NCBI GenBank assembly: GCA_903858115.1
Contig: CAIOHR010000100.1
Coordinates: 1 to 64,000 of the forward strand
DNA: 64,000 nucleotides
Source: an uncultured Pirellula sp.
GTDB lineage: Bacteria; Planctomycetota; Planctomycetia; Pirellulales; Pirellulaceae
Direction: 5' to 3'
Part shown: one piece after another, positions 53,868 through 63,584 of the stretch
Numbering within the stretch: the first letter of the stretch is position 1
Layout: each line of letters begins with the position of its first letter
Translations under genes and position numbers: made by a program
Notes under the pieces: model-generated
Seen by the model: the letters and a program-made list of their open reading frames with translations, nothing else
Databases searched by the model: none
Told to the model about the DNA's origin: nothing

Positions 53868-55261
53868 GCGATCAGTTTCTTGATAACAGTGCCGCCGAAC
53901 TGGCTGAGCTGCTTGAAGCGACCTGCATGGTAGTAGGTCAGTTTGTTGTCGTCGAGACCTAGCAATCTCAACAACGTCACATGGAAGTCGCGAACGTGAT
54001 GTACTTCTTCCACGGCGGTCATACCAAGTTCATCCGTGGCTCCGATCGTGTGCCCCGCATTGCAACCTCCACCTGCCATCCAGATCGTCATCGCATTCGG
54101 ATTGTGATCGCGACCATACGCCGTTCCGCCACGAACTCCATTGTCAGGCGTTCGCCCAAACTCGCCGCACCAAACGATCAAGGTACTCTCCAGCAATCCA
54201 CGCTGCTTAAGATCCGCAATCAATGCCGCAATTGGCTGATCCACAGCCCGCACTAGATTGCCGTGGGCTCGCTCGATGTAATCGTGACTGTCCCACGATC
54301 CATTGTAAAGTTGCACAAAACGCACTCCTTTCTCGATCAGCTTTCGGGCTAACAAACATTTGCGTCCGAACGCATCGGTGGCATCGTTGCCGATTCCATA
54401 CATCGCTTGAGTTGCTGCTGTTTCATTCGAAAGATCCAATGTCTCTGGAACTTGTATCTGCATACGAAAAGCCAATTCGTAGTTGTCCATCCGAGCCCGA
54501 AGTTCTTCGTGTTCTCGATGTTCGGCAAAGTGCGATTGATTCAGCTTCGCAATCAAATCAAGATTCTTGCGTTGTCGATCGCGAGCGATACCTTCGGGAG
54601 GCGTAAGATCGAGAATGGGTGATCCCTTGGGACGTAGTGGAGTCCCTTGGTAGTGGGCTGGCAAGTAACCGTTGCTCCAGTTAGCAGCACCTCCTTGCGG
54701 ATAGCTGACCTCGGGAAGCACGATAAAGCCGGGGAGATCTTGATTGACGGAACCGAGTCCATAACAAACCCACGCACCGAGACCAGGATCGCCACCGAAA
54801 CGATTCCCGCAATTCATCTGATACATGGCGGTCGGATGATTGACACTATCCACTTGGCAACCGCGAAAGAAACAAAGGTCATCCGCCACTTTGGCCAAGT
54901 GCGCCCAATTGTTCGCTATGTCGGCACCACTTTGACCATATTTGCTGAAAGTGAATGGACTCTGAACATAATAGCGTTTCCCACTTTCCATCGCCGACTT
55001 TTGTTTACCCTCGCGAGTGAACTCCTGCAGATGCAATTTACGAAGTTCGGGCTTCGGGTCAAATGTATCGATATGCGAAGGGCCACCCTCCATCATCAAG
55101 AAAATGACATTCTTGGCTTTTGCCGATTCATGCGATGGCTTGAGAGCTAGCGGATTCGCTTGCTCTTCTGCCGACAATAGCGAAGCGAAGGCAATGCTTC
55201 CGAGACTGGCACCAAGACTAAAGGTAAAGTCGCGCCGCGATGGCGAAGAGCGGATTGCCAT
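53864..55261 (-). CDS. DUF1501 domain protein, Tat-exported (pair 3)
   Basis: I favour the ATG at 55261 ('MAIRSSPSRRDFTFSLGASL', twin-arginine leader); ATG 55282 (overlapping the upstream stop) and the frame start 55321 are alternatives. The product has about 465 residues. DUF1501 landmarks are 'IFLMMEGGPSHIDTFDPKPE', 'CQVDSVNHPTAMYQMNCGN', 'SWDSHDYIERAHGNLVRAVD', 'LIVWCGEFGRTPDNGVRG', 'GRDHNPNAMTIWMAGGGCNA' and 'RDFHVTLLRLLGLDDNKLTY'. It is the closest in type to the pair 2 protein. It belongs to the same transcript as the cytochrome/DUF1549 gene that overlaps or abuts its start. Confidence 0.93.
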   Translation of the reverse strand: MAIRSSPSRRDFTFSLGASLGSIAFASLLSAEEQANPLALKPSHESAKAKNVIFLMMEGGPSHIDTFDPKPELRKLHLQEFTREGKQKSAMESGKRYYVQSPFTFSKYGQSGADIANNWAHLAKVADDLCFFRGCQVDSVNHPTAMYQMNCGNRFGGDPGLGAWVCYGLGSVNQDLPGFIVLPEVSYPQGGAANWSNGYLPAHYQGTPLRPKGSPILDLTPPEGIARDRQRKNLDLIAKLNQSHFAEHREHEELRARMDNYELAFRMQIQVPETLDLSNETAATQAMYGIGNDATDAFGRKCLLARKLIEKGVRFVQLYNGSWDSHDYIERAHGNLVRAVDQPIAALIADLKQRGLLESTLIVWCGEFGRTPDNGVRGGTAYGRDHNPNAMTIWMAGGGCNAGHTIGATDELGMTAVEEVHHVRDFHVTLLRLLGLDDNKLTYYHAGRFKQLSQFGGTVIKKLIA

Positions 55262-55271
55262 CGACTCTCTT

Positions 55272-58148
55272 TCAATAGACATAAGCGAACTCGTTTGCAT
55301 TGAAGAGAGACAAACAGACATCAGCTAATGCACGGGTATGACGAGATACGTCCGAACCTTGTAGATCGGGTACATAGTCTGCATAAGCGTGAAGTTTCTC
55401 GTTGAACGAGAACCGCTCCCCGGTGTTCTCTTCGACGGCTTCGCGGCGTACCTCGAGAGGCGGTTTCGATTTCACGTATGGTTCATCCCCCATACTCGAT
55501 TCGATGTCGCGCCAATGTTCGAGACAGAAGGCGATTTCTTCTGAATTAGCAACACGGCCAAAGGCAAGCTCGAAGCATCGAGCGATTGCCTCCTTGTCAT
55601 CTTGGGTTTCTTTTGTCACTCGATGTGCAAGTGCCAGGGCGCGGACATGGATAGCTTTTCCATTGAACATCGCGAATACTTGAGGCGAGACGACACTCGC
55701 CTCACGCCGCTCGCAAGAGAAATCAGGAGCTGGCGAGTTGAACACTTCCATCGCTGGATCGCTGAGCCCGCGCAACTTTAAAGCATAGATCGATCGTCTG
55801 TTGCGTTGTTCCGGCTTGGGGTTCGGAGTCCAAGCGGCGGCAAAGGTCCCCATCACTTGCCGAGGCTGTAGGGCCGCTTCCAAGTTGATCTCAGGGCGAT
55901 TGGGAATACCACCCAATTTGGGATTGAGCTCACCGCTGGCCGCGAGCATGGCATCGCGTAACTCTTCGGCGCTCAAACGTCGCGGTTTGAATACCGCATA
56001 GCTCGTGCCGGTTGGATCTTTCTCTCGCAATGATTCGTTATCTGGATGCTTGGAACTGCGTCGATAGGCTTCGCTGGTCATGATGGTTCGATGCAATGCT
56101 TTCAACGACCATTTTTGTTCGACAAGCGTCGCAGCCAACCAATCCAACAGTTCAGGATGAGTCGGCTTTTTGCCCGTGCTACCGAAGTTGTTCGGATTGC
56201 CAGCGTTGGGCTCACCAAAGTGCCACATCCAAACTCGATTGACAATCGTCCGAGTCGTCAACGGATTGTTCATGCTCGCGACCCATTCCGCGAGCGCGAG
56301 TCGACGTCCCTCGATGCCTTCAGGAATGGCCACTTGCTGAATGGCACCGAGCACACTCAGCACTCCCGGTTTTACTTTGGTCCCTTCGGTGAATGGATCA
56401 CCACCGATCAAGATGCAGGACGATTCCAGTTCCCCCGCTGTCATGCGATCCGCTGGAACGCGAGTGGGTGCATTGACCAGCTTTGTCGGAACGGTACGAC
56501 CACAGTACACCGCCAATGCAAACGGTTCGTATCGCTCGAGCTCCCACTTCAATCGTTCGAATCCTTTGCGAGCGACTCGCTCCAATCCAAACTGCTCGGT
56601 AGTAAATCCGACGAGCTTCGGTGGAAATTCGCTCTCCGGTACTTTCTTAGCCAGCAAGGCATTGCGGGCAGCGGAAAACAGGTCGGGGTAATTCCTGCGT
56701 TTGTTTGTCTTTGCCTTTGTGTCACCTTGCTTGGCAGAATCAACAGCCGCATTCCAGTCGATGGGATCGAGCCCCTTTTCGGCAAACCACTTCTGTGCAT
56801 TTTCAAGCAACATGCTATCAAGTTTTGCCAACGTCGATTGATACTCGGCGGCAGCTAGTTCGAGATATCGTCTTTCGTCAAAGCCATCGGTATTCTCCGA
56901 CTCCAAGAACGGTGCGGTGCGTTCACACAGTTGTGTCGTCGCAAACACCGCTTGCATCGCGTAATAGTCATGTGTAGGTATCGGATCGAATTTGTGATCG
57001 TGGCAGCGAGCGCATTGCAAAGAATGTGCCAGGAACGTTTCGCCGACGCTATTAGTAACGTCGTCAAGAAATCGTTGCCTAGCGATTTTGGCAACTTCCA
57101 TTCCGGTCAATTCCCAGGGGCCCATGCGCAGAAAACCCGTTGCGATAATCAACTCCGGGTTGTTCGGATCCATTTCATCACCCGCGATCTGCTCTCGGAT
57201 GAATTGGTCATAGGGCTTGTCCTCGTTGAACGCACGAATCACGTAGTCTCGATACCGCCACGCGTTACCACGTTCGAAGTCGTTGGCAAAACCAGAACTG
57301 TCTGCATAACGAGTCACATCCAACCAATGCTGCGCCATTCTCTCACCGTAGTGCGGTGAATCTAGCAATCGGTCGATGAGCGCCTTGATAGCCGATTCTT
57401 CGTTTGTCGCGAATGCCTGCTCGAATGCGTCTATCTCTTTGGGAGTTGGTGGCAAACCTGTCAGATCGAAAGTCGCCCGTCGAAGAAAGACTCTCGCTTC
57501 GGCCGCGGGAGCGAGCTTCAATCCCTTTGGCATTCGCTGCGCAATCAACGCATCGATCGGGTGCTGATCGATCGAAGGCGGAATGCTAGGTTTCTGAACT
57601 GGTTGATAACCCCACAATCCTTCTGGTTTATAACGGCGGTTTGCCCACTCGGCAGACAATGCACCAACCGTAGGCACCACGATGCCGTCTTCCTTGGACC
57701 ATTGATCTGCATTGGCCGTGGCAATCGCTTCCGCCCGCTCACGATCTGGCCAATGAGCTCCCCCTGATATCCATTCTTTTATCCATTGGATCTGTTGCTG
57801 ATTGAGTTTGTCGGCTTCCTTGGGTGGCATCGGTTGCCAATCGTCATGCGATCGGAGCACAGCCAAATAAATCGGGCTCTTTTCTGGTTTGCCCGGCACG
57901 ACGACAGGCTGCTCTTGGTCGCCACCTCGAAGGAGCGATTCCAACGAACGCATATCCAGTCCACCTTGAATATCCGTTGGATCATTGCCGTGACACGCCA
58001 AGCATTTTTCATGCAAGAGCGGTTGGATGCGTCGGACAAACAACGCGTCGTTCCCATCCTGGAGAGCAGACGCCTTCAGAAAATCGCACAGACCTAGTAA
58101 CACAAGTTGCCAACTTAGTACGAAGATTGCGAAACACTGGTTATACAT
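55272..58148 (-). CDS. Planctomycete cytochrome-c-type / DUF1549 / DUF1553 protein (pair 3)
   Basis: The ATG at 58148 ('MYNQCFAIFVLSWQLVLLGL') gives a signal peptide and 958 residues; the frame runs on to 58193. PSCyt1 has C49-L-A-C-H53 and 'DDWQPMPPKEADKLNQQQIQ'. DUF1549 lies at about 200-395 with 'LRRATFDLTGLPPTPKEIDA' and heme-type motif 'LQCARCHDHKFDPIPTHDYY'. A middle region of about 250 residues follows, then DUF1553 with 'LTTRTIVNRVWMWHFGEPNA' and 'RRLSAEELRDAMLAASGELN'. The last 60 residues are Lys/Glu-rich before 'NEFAYVY'. It is divergent from the pair 4 gene at 58467, suggesting a shared 318-bp control region. It is predicted extracytoplasmic. Confidence 0.93.
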   Translation of the reverse strand: MYNQCFAIFVLSWQLVLLGLCDFLKASALQDGNDALFVRRIQPLLHEKCLACHGNDPTDIQGGLDMRSLESLLRGGDQEQPVVVPGKPEKSPIYLAVLRSHDDWQPMPPKEADKLNQQQIQWIKEWISGGAHWPDRERAEAIATANADQWSKEDGIVVPTVGALSAEWANRRYKPEGLWGYQPVQKPSIPPSIDQHPIDALIAQRMPKGLKLAPAAEARVFLRRATFDLTGLPPTPKEIDAFEQAFATNEESAIKALIDRLLDSPHYGERMAQHWLDVTRYADSSGFANDFERGNAWRYRDYVIRAFNEDKPYDQFIREQIAGDEMDPNNPELIIATGFLRMGPWELTGMEVAKIARQRFLDDVTNSVGETFLAHSLQCARCHDHKFDPIPTHDYYAMQAVFATTQLCERTAPFLESENTDGFDERRYLELAAAEYQSTLAKLDSMLLENAQKWFAEKGLDPIDWNAAVDSAKQGDTKAKTNKRRNYPDLFSAARNALLAKKVPESEFPPKLVGFTTEQFGLERVARKGFERLKWELERYEPFALAVYCGRTVPTKLVNAPTRVPADRMTAGELESSCILIGGDPFTEGTKVKPGVLSVLGAIQQVAIPEGIEGRRLALAEWVASMNNPLTTRTIVNRVWMWHFGEPNAGNPNNFGSTGKKPTHPELLDWLAATLVEQKWSLKALHRTIMTSEAYRRSSKHPDNESLREKDPTGTSYAVFKPRRLSAEELRDAMLAASGELNPKLGGIPNRPEINLEAALQPRQVMGTFAAAWTPNPKPEQRNRRSIYALKLRGLSDPAMEVFNSPAPDFSCERREASVVSPQVFAMFNGKAIHVRALALAHRVTKETQDDKEAIARCFELAFGRVANSEEIAFCLEHWRDIESSMGDEPYVKSKPPLEVRREAVEENTGERFSFNEKLHAYADYVPDLQGSDVSRHTRALADVCLSLFNANEFAYVY

Positions 58149-58466
58149 CGGGACTTGGCCCTTTTCCGCTTCTATGAAACACCCCATCAACACTTGTTCC
58201 GGTTAGTCTCATGATACTTCAATGCCGCGTCGGGCGAAACAGAGTGATGGAACACCCTCGCACTGGGAGGGTCGGCCAAAGGCCGGGTAGGGAGAACTGA
58301 ACTGTACCATTGCCGCTTATTCTCCACCAACCCCTCGTTTCCCCCATGCTTCGCTTGGCTATCCCAGCGGAAGGGTGACTGTCCTCGATGAGTTTCGAGT
58401 ATAATGGAGGGCAACCTATGTGCATTCGTCCATTTCAGAATCCTCTGGTCTGCTTTCGGTATCGTT
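58149..58466. other. Divergent control region with REP-like hairpins
   Basis: The gap between the two divergent cytochrome/DUF1549 genes. Around 58255-58271 a ccctc...gaggg stem and at 58274-58284 a cggccaaaggcc stem form a compact palindromic block like those seen elsewhere in planctomycetes. I could not identify promoter hexamers. Confidence 0.45.
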
Positions 58467-61400
58467 ATGGGAATTCGACAACTAACCGAATATCTGCCTG
58501 CACGGCATGCGATGGCAAAGATCGTCGTGTTATGGATCGTCGCCGCTATCGACTGCATGCTGCTCCGTTCAAAGTGCTACGCCCAGGACAACAAACAAGG
58601 TAAACAGAGCGAGTCTTTCTTTCAGGAAACCATCAAGCCGATCTTCGAATCGAAATGCCAATCATGTCACGGTTCGAAGTCGCAAAAGAGTAGCTTCCGA
58701 CTGGATGTCCGCGAGATAGCCTTCGCTGGGGGCGACCACGGTGAACCTCCGATCGTTCCCGGCAAGGCCCGCGAAAGCTCTTTGCTGGAATATGTGTCCG
58801 ATGCGAACTCGGAAATGGCTATGCCTCCCAAAGATAGTGGTGTATCTCGATTGACCGCACGAGAAATTGAAAGCCTGACGCAATGGATTGAAGCCGGTGC
58901 GATTTGGCCTGATTCCGCGAACACGGTAATCGAGGACCCTCGCAATTGGTGGAGCTTCCAACCTCTGAAGCAATCGCTGCCGACGGACGATCGGAGCGAT
59001 CGATCCACAGCGTCCAATCCCATCGACCGATTTATTCAAGCCGAACTGGCTCGCGTTGGCTTGAAACCTGCTCCACCCGCCGATCCACGCACCTTAGCAA
59101 GGCGACTTTATTTCGATCTTGTAGGACTGCCACCCACACCCGAAGCCTTGGATGATTTTGAACGAGCGTATACGCGGGATGCCGAGAAAGCGATCGAGGC
59201 GCTGGTCGACAAACTGCTCGCAATGCCACAATACGGAGAGCGATGGGCTCGGCATTGGCTTGATGTCGTGCATTACGGAGACACCCATGGTTATGACAAA
59301 GACAAGCCTCGTCCGAACGCTTGGCCGTATCGTGATTATGTGATTCGAGCACTCAACACCGACAAGCCTTACTCGCGATTCGTTGAAGAGCAAATCGCGG
59401 GTGATGTGCTCTGGCCAGATACGGTGGATGGCACCGAAGCATTAGGGTTTATCGCTGCAGGTCCTTGGGATTTCATCGGGCATGCGGAGCTTCCTGAATC
59501 TAAAACCGATGGAAAAATCGCCAGACATCTCGATCGAGACGACATGGTTTCGAACACGATCGGGACATTTTGCAGCTTGACCATCCACTGTGCCCAATGC
59601 CATCAACACAAATTCGATCCGATCACGCAAGAAGATTACTACCGCGTGCAAGCTGTCTTCTCCGCATTGGATCGCACGGATCGGCAATACTATCGCGATG
59701 ACGCAACGCAGAAACAATGGATCGCACTAACGCGTTCGAAATCGGAATTGCAAACGGCGCTCACAGCGATCGAAGAACCATTAAGACGAGCCGCAGGCGA
59801 TGAATATAATGTCCTTAGTAAACGAATCGATGAAGCCCAGAAGGACAAAGACAAACAGGCAAATCCAAGCGATGCATTCGGCTATCACGCTGCCATATCT
59901 TCATCGCAAACCGTTGAAAAATGGGTTCAAGTCGATCTTGGAGATCGCAAAGAACTAAGTCGTATTGTTCTACGACCGTGTTACGATGACTTCAACTCTA
60001 TCGGTGCAGGATTTGGTTTTCCGATTCGCTTCCGAGTGGAGGTGTGCGACGATCCATCGTTTGAGTTGGATGTTGTCGCCCTGATGGAAAGGCACGCCGA
60101 GACAGTCGCTGAGGACTTGAAGAACCCAGGCCTGGAGCCGTTTACCATCCATGCTTCGACGTCTGGTCGAACGACTGGTCGATACGTTCGAGTGACCGCT
60201 ACCAAGCTTGCCAAACGCTCGAACGATTTCAACCTGGCTCTGGCGGAGTTGCAGGTCATGGATGCCGCAGACAATAACATTGCCTTGGGAAAAGAAGTCA
60301 CGGCTCTGGACTCCGTCGAAGCACCACCGAGATGGCGCAAGTCGAACTTAACGGACGGTGTGTTTCCGGCGGTCTCCAAGAAAGAAGATCGCGCGGCACT
60401 GATTGCAGAACGTGAGACACTGTTGTTGCGTTTTATCGATCCTGCTACGAAGCTTCAGCGAGCTGAGCTGAAAGATCAGTTGAACGCCGTGGAGGCTGAG
60501 TTAAAGAAGCTTCCAGCTCCTAGCATGGTTTATGTTGGCGGAATTCATCATGGCAAAGGGAACTTTGTCGGGACTGGGCCAGCGGGAGGCAAACCGCGTC
60601 CGATATTTGTGTTAGCTCGCGGACAAGTGACACAGCCATTGCGCGAGGCTGCACCCGGGGCGATCTCCTCGCTCGATTTCCAACCCTTTCAATTTGTAAC
60701 AGACAGCGATAACAGCGAAGGCCAAAGGCGGGTTGCGCTTGCGCGATGGATTACCCATCCAGCCAATCCGCTCACCTGGAGGAGCATCGTAAACCGTGTT
60801 TGGTTGTATCACTTTGGTCGAGGCATCGTCGATTCTCCGAACGATTTCGGGCATAACGGCAGTTTGCCAAGCCATCGTGCGTTGCTCGATTGGCTGGCTT
60901 TGCATTTTCGGGATAACGGTGGATCGCTCAAACAACTTCATCGATTGATTGTTACCTCTAAAACGTATCGACAAGCTTCATTACACAACGCAGAGGCTGA
61001 CAAAATCGATTCCGGGAACACCTTGTTGTGGCGACAAAATCGACGGCGGTTGGAGGCCGAAGCGATTCGCGATTCGGTTCTTGCAGTCAGTGGGAAACTG
61101 GACTTGTCGATGGGAGGACCGGGCTGGCAAGACTTTGTTGTAGAGCATCCAGAGCATTCGCCTCACTACGAATACGCGTTGGCCGATCCTGAAGACGCAA
61201 AGACATGGCGACGATCAGTTTATCGGTTCGTGGTGCGTTCCCAGACGCAACCTTGGATGACGTCGCTCGACTGTGCAGATCCATCGATGCGTGTGGATAA
61301 ACGCAATGAAAGCCTATCGTCGATTCAAGCGCTCGCATTACTGAATAATAGTTTTATGTTGACACAATCGAAACACTTTGCGGAACGTGTAGAGCAAGCC

Positions 61401-61565
61401 TCGGATGACGTTTCCGTGCAAGTGGATACGGCCTATCGTTTGGCTTTTGGATGCGATCCACCGGAATCGCAACATTCGCAATTGATTGCATTCGCACGAG
61501 AGAACGGATTACCCTATTTATGCAGGTTGCTGTTTAATCTTAACGCGTTCACCTTTGTGGATTGA
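58467..61565 (+). CDS. Planctomycete cytochrome-c-type / DUF1549 / DUF1553 protein with F5/8-type-C-like insert (pair 4)
   Basis: Start unsure: ATG 58467 or ATG 58512 ('MAKIVVLWIVAAIDCMLL', the cleaner signal peptide); 1032 residues from the first. PSCyt1 has C64-Q-S-C-H68. DUF1549 carries 'RRLYFDLVGLPPTPEALDDF' and a second motif 'CAQCHQHKFDPITQEDYYRV'. At about 470-615 an extra beta-rich stretch, 'QTVEKWVQVDLGDRKELSRI' with 'SGRTTGRYVRVTATKLAKRS' and 'LALAELQVMD', reads like a discoidin (F5/8 type C) sugar-binding domain. The other three paralogues in this window lack it. DUF1553 closes the protein ('LTWRSIVNRVWLYHFGRGIV'). It is co-transcribed with the DUF1501 gene 11 nt downstream and may target specific glycans. 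Confidence 0.92.
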   Translation: MGIRQLTEYLPARHAMAKIVVLWIVAAIDCMLLRSKCYAQDNKQGKQSESFFQETIKPIFESKCQSCHGSKSQKSSFRLDVREIAFAGGDHGEPPIVPGKARESSLLEYVSDANSEMAMPPKDSGVSRLTAREIESLTQWIEAGAIWPDSANTVIEDPRNWWSFQPLKQSLPTDDRSDRSTASNPIDRFIQAELARVGLKPAPPADPRTLARRLYFDLVGLPPTPEALDDFERAYTRDAEKAIEALVDKLLAMPQYGERWARHWLDVVHYGDTHGYDKDKPRPNAWPYRDYVIRALNTDKPYSRFVEEQIAGDVLWPDTVDGTEALGFIAAGPWDFIGHAELPESKTDGKIARHLDRDDMVSNTIGTFCSLTIHCAQCHQHKFDPITQEDYYRVQAVFSALDRTDRQYYRDDATQKQWIALTRSKSELQTALTAIEEPLRRAAGDEYNVLSKRIDEAQKDKDKQANPSDAFGYHAAISSSQTVEKWVQVDLGDRKELSRIVLRPCYDDFNSIGAGFGFPIRFRVEVCDDPSFELDVVALMERHAETVAEDLKNPGLEPFTIHASTSGRTTGRYVRVTATKLAKRSNDFNLALAELQVMDAADNNIALGKEVTALDSVEAPPRWRKSNLTDGVFPAVSKKEDRAALIAERETLLLRFIDPATKLQRAELKDQLNAVEAELKKLPAPSMVYVGGIHHGKGNFVGTGPAGGKPRPIFVLARGQVTQPLREAAPGAISSLDFQPFQFVTDSDNSEGQRRVALARWITHPANPLTWRSIVNRVWLYHFGRGIVDSPNDFGHNGSLPSHRALLDWLALHFRDNGGSLKQLHRLIVTSKTYRQASLHNAEADKIDSGNTLLWRQNRRRLEAEAIRDSVLAVSGKLDLSMGGPGWQDFVVEHPEHSPHYEYALADPEDAKTWRRSVYRFVVRSQTQPWMTSLDCADPSMRVDKRNESLSSIQALALLNNSFMLTQSKHFAERVEQASDDVSVQVDTAYRLAFGCDPPESQHSQLIAFARENGLPYLCRLLFNLNAFTFVD

Positions 61566-61576
61566 GCGGAGCACAC

Positions 61577-63019
61577 ATGAAGTCACGAAGATCATTCTTG
61601 ATGGAGTCCGGCGGGGGACTGGGAGGCATCGCACTGGCATCCATGTTGGCGGATGAAGGACAGTTGCAGGCCGATGGGCCGCAGGCTCACCATCCAGCTC
61701 GCGCGAAACGTGTTGTTCAGTTCTTTATGGCTGGAGCGGCGAGCCACATCGATTTGTTCGATTACAAGCCGGATTTGATCAAGCTCGATGGCAAACCGAG
61801 CGATTTTGGTGAGCCCGTCGAAGCCTTTCAAAATGGACTGGGGCCTTGGAAAAAGCCAGTGTGGGACTTCAAACCGTATGGCGAGTGCGGCAAGATGTTG
61901 AGCGATACGGTGGCACCATTGGGGGCTGTCGCCGATGAGCTCGCTTTCATTCACAACATGGTGAGCAAGTCGGGCGTTCATAGCGCTGCTACGCTTCAAC
62001 AAACGACCGGATTTTTGATACCAGGCTTTCCAGGTGCAGGTTGTTGGGTGAGTTACGGTCTAGGGTCAATCAACGAGAACTTACCGGCGTTCGTTGTTCT
62101 TCCTGACCATCGTGGATTTGCGTCCAATGGTGTCAAGAATTGGGATGCCGCCTTTCTGCCCGCACAGAACTCTGGAACGATCATCCATCCAGGGAGACCA
62201 GATCCTATTGCCGATCTCTTTCCCCATCGCAGCGGTTCTTTCATTACACAACAAGGGGAGAAGCAATCACAACAGTTGATGGCTGAATTGAATCGAGAGC
62301 ACGCAGCCATGCGCGAAGGTGACGCTAGACTCGAGGGCCGGATTCGAAGCTACGAACTGGCGGCCAAGATGCAGTTAGCAGCTCCCGAGGCGCTCGACTT
62401 CTCAACGGAACCTGACTACATCATGAAGGCGTATGGCTTGGACGGTGGTGCACGCGCATGGGACAAAGAGATCAATGCCGAAGAAGAGACCTTTCACTTC
62501 GGGCAAAAATGTTTGGCGGCGCGAAGACTGTTGGAACGAGGCGTTCGATTCGTCCAAGTTTGGAGTGGCAATGACAACGGCTTCCCTCGCAGAAACTGGG
62601 ACTCGCATGAAGATGTACATCGCGATCATGGGCCTTTGGCGATGGGTATGGCGCGCGGCTGCGCAGCTTTCATCCAAGACCTAAAGCAACGCGGCATGCT
62701 GAACGACACTCTCATTCTTTGGACGACCGAGTTTGGACGGATGCCTTCGACGCAAGGTGGAAAGGGACGCGATCACAATCCATTCGTCTTTACCAATTGG
62801 TTGTGTGGTGGCGGGATCAAGGGAGGGACTACTTACGGAGAGAGCGATCACTTAGGATACAAACCGTTGGATCGCAGCAATCCCACGCAAGTCTACGATG
62901 TCCACGCGACCATACTGCATCAACTCGGGCTGGATCATACGAAGCTCACATTTCGTAACAACGGGATCGATCGTCGATTGACGGATGTTCATGGGCGCGT
63001 CTTGACAGAACTGATCTGA
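61577..63019 (+). CDS. DUF1501 domain protein, Tat-exported (pair 4)
   Basis: The ATG at 61577 follows GGAG with 6-nt spacing and gives 480 residues; a TTG at 61562 overlaps the upstream stop. A twin-arginine-type leader is present ('MKSRRSFLMESGGGLGGIAL'). DUF1501 landmarks are 'VVQFFMAGAASHIDLFDYKP', 'HNMVSKSGVHSAATLQQTTG', 'FPRRNWDSHEDVHRDHGPLA', 'LILWTTEFGRMPSTQGG', 'GRDHNPFVFTNWLCGGGIKG' and 'VYDVHATILHQLGLDHTKLT'. It is the most divergent of the four DUF1501 proteins here. It forms one operon with the cytochrome/DUF1549 gene. Confidence 0.93.
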   Translation: MKSRRSFLMESGGGLGGIALASMLADEGQLQADGPQAHHPARAKRVVQFFMAGAASHIDLFDYKPDLIKLDGKPSDFGEPVEAFQNGLGPWKKPVWDFKPYGECGKMLSDTVAPLGAVADELAFIHNMVSKSGVHSAATLQQTTGFLIPGFPGAGCWVSYGLGSINENLPAFVVLPDHRGFASNGVKNWDAAFLPAQNSGTIIHPGRPDPIADLFPHRSGSFITQQGEKQSQQLMAELNREHAAMREGDARLEGRIRSYELAAKMQLAAPEALDFSTEPDYIMKAYGLDGGARAWDKEINAEEETFHFGQKCLAARRLLERGVRFVQVWSGNDNGFPRRNWDSHEDVHRDHGPLAMGMARGCAAFIQDLKQRGMLNDTLILWTTEFGRMPSTQGGKGRDHNPFVFTNWLCGGGIKGGTTYGESDHLGYKPLDRSNPTQVYDVHATILHQLGLDHTKLTFRNNGIDRRLTDVHGRVLTELI

Positions 63020-63068
63020 GATATCATTTCGTAGCTAGATTCGTATCAAGACACTTTTGCCTTTACGT

Positions 63069-63530
63069 CTACTCCGCAGGAAACGTATTTATGAATTCGG
63101 CGACGTCGTTACACGCCTTCTGTGCTCGATCATTGAAGACATTCGTAGCAACCAAGATGCATTGATGTTTCCCAGGTAAAGCGAGCGCATAGCAATACCA
63201 GGTCGTATTGCTTCCGTTGTGAAAGAAGGCTTGGCCGTTGAATCGAGGTCTATCGAATAGAACCCAACCGGCCGCGTACGATTCGTTGGGCTTCGAGGAT
63301 TGGATCGGCGTTAACATTTCGTTCCAGACCTTTTTCGAAATCTGCAGCTGCCGGTATCCATCTTCTTTTGCAAATGGCAAAACGAACTTGGACCAATCCC
63401 GCAGGTTCATGTGAGCTCTACCAGCGGGCCCAAGGCAATTGTATTTAGACGAAGCAAATCAGCCGCAGTTAGGCGGGTTGCTCAAGTTTCGGGTGGTCCC
63501 CGGCATATAACGAACCATTGAGTTGATCAT
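63069..63530 (-). pseudogene. Decayed serine hydrolase (beta-lactamase-family) remnant
   Basis: An open 113-codon frame (63069-63410) reads 'MNLRDWSKFVLPFAKEDGYR', 'ESYAAGWVLFDRPRFNGQAF', 'FHNGSNTTWYCYALALPGKH' and 'ATNVFNDRAQKACNDVAEFI', the C-terminal third of class C beta-lactamase-like serine hydrolases. Upstream, 'LGPAGRAH' continues in frame for only a few codons before a stop. The neighbouring -1 frame reads 'LTAADLLRLNTIALGP', matching the preceding part, and the third reads 'NGSLYAGDHPKLEQPA'. At least two shifts in the GGGCCC region and beyond, and loss of the catalytic SxxK half, show a non-functional remnant. The boundary near 63530 is approximate. Confidence 0.75.
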
Positions 63531-63584
63531 TCGCTGCGCGGGCACCTGTGGTCAACGTTTTTACCTGCCCGGAGGAGAATTGTG

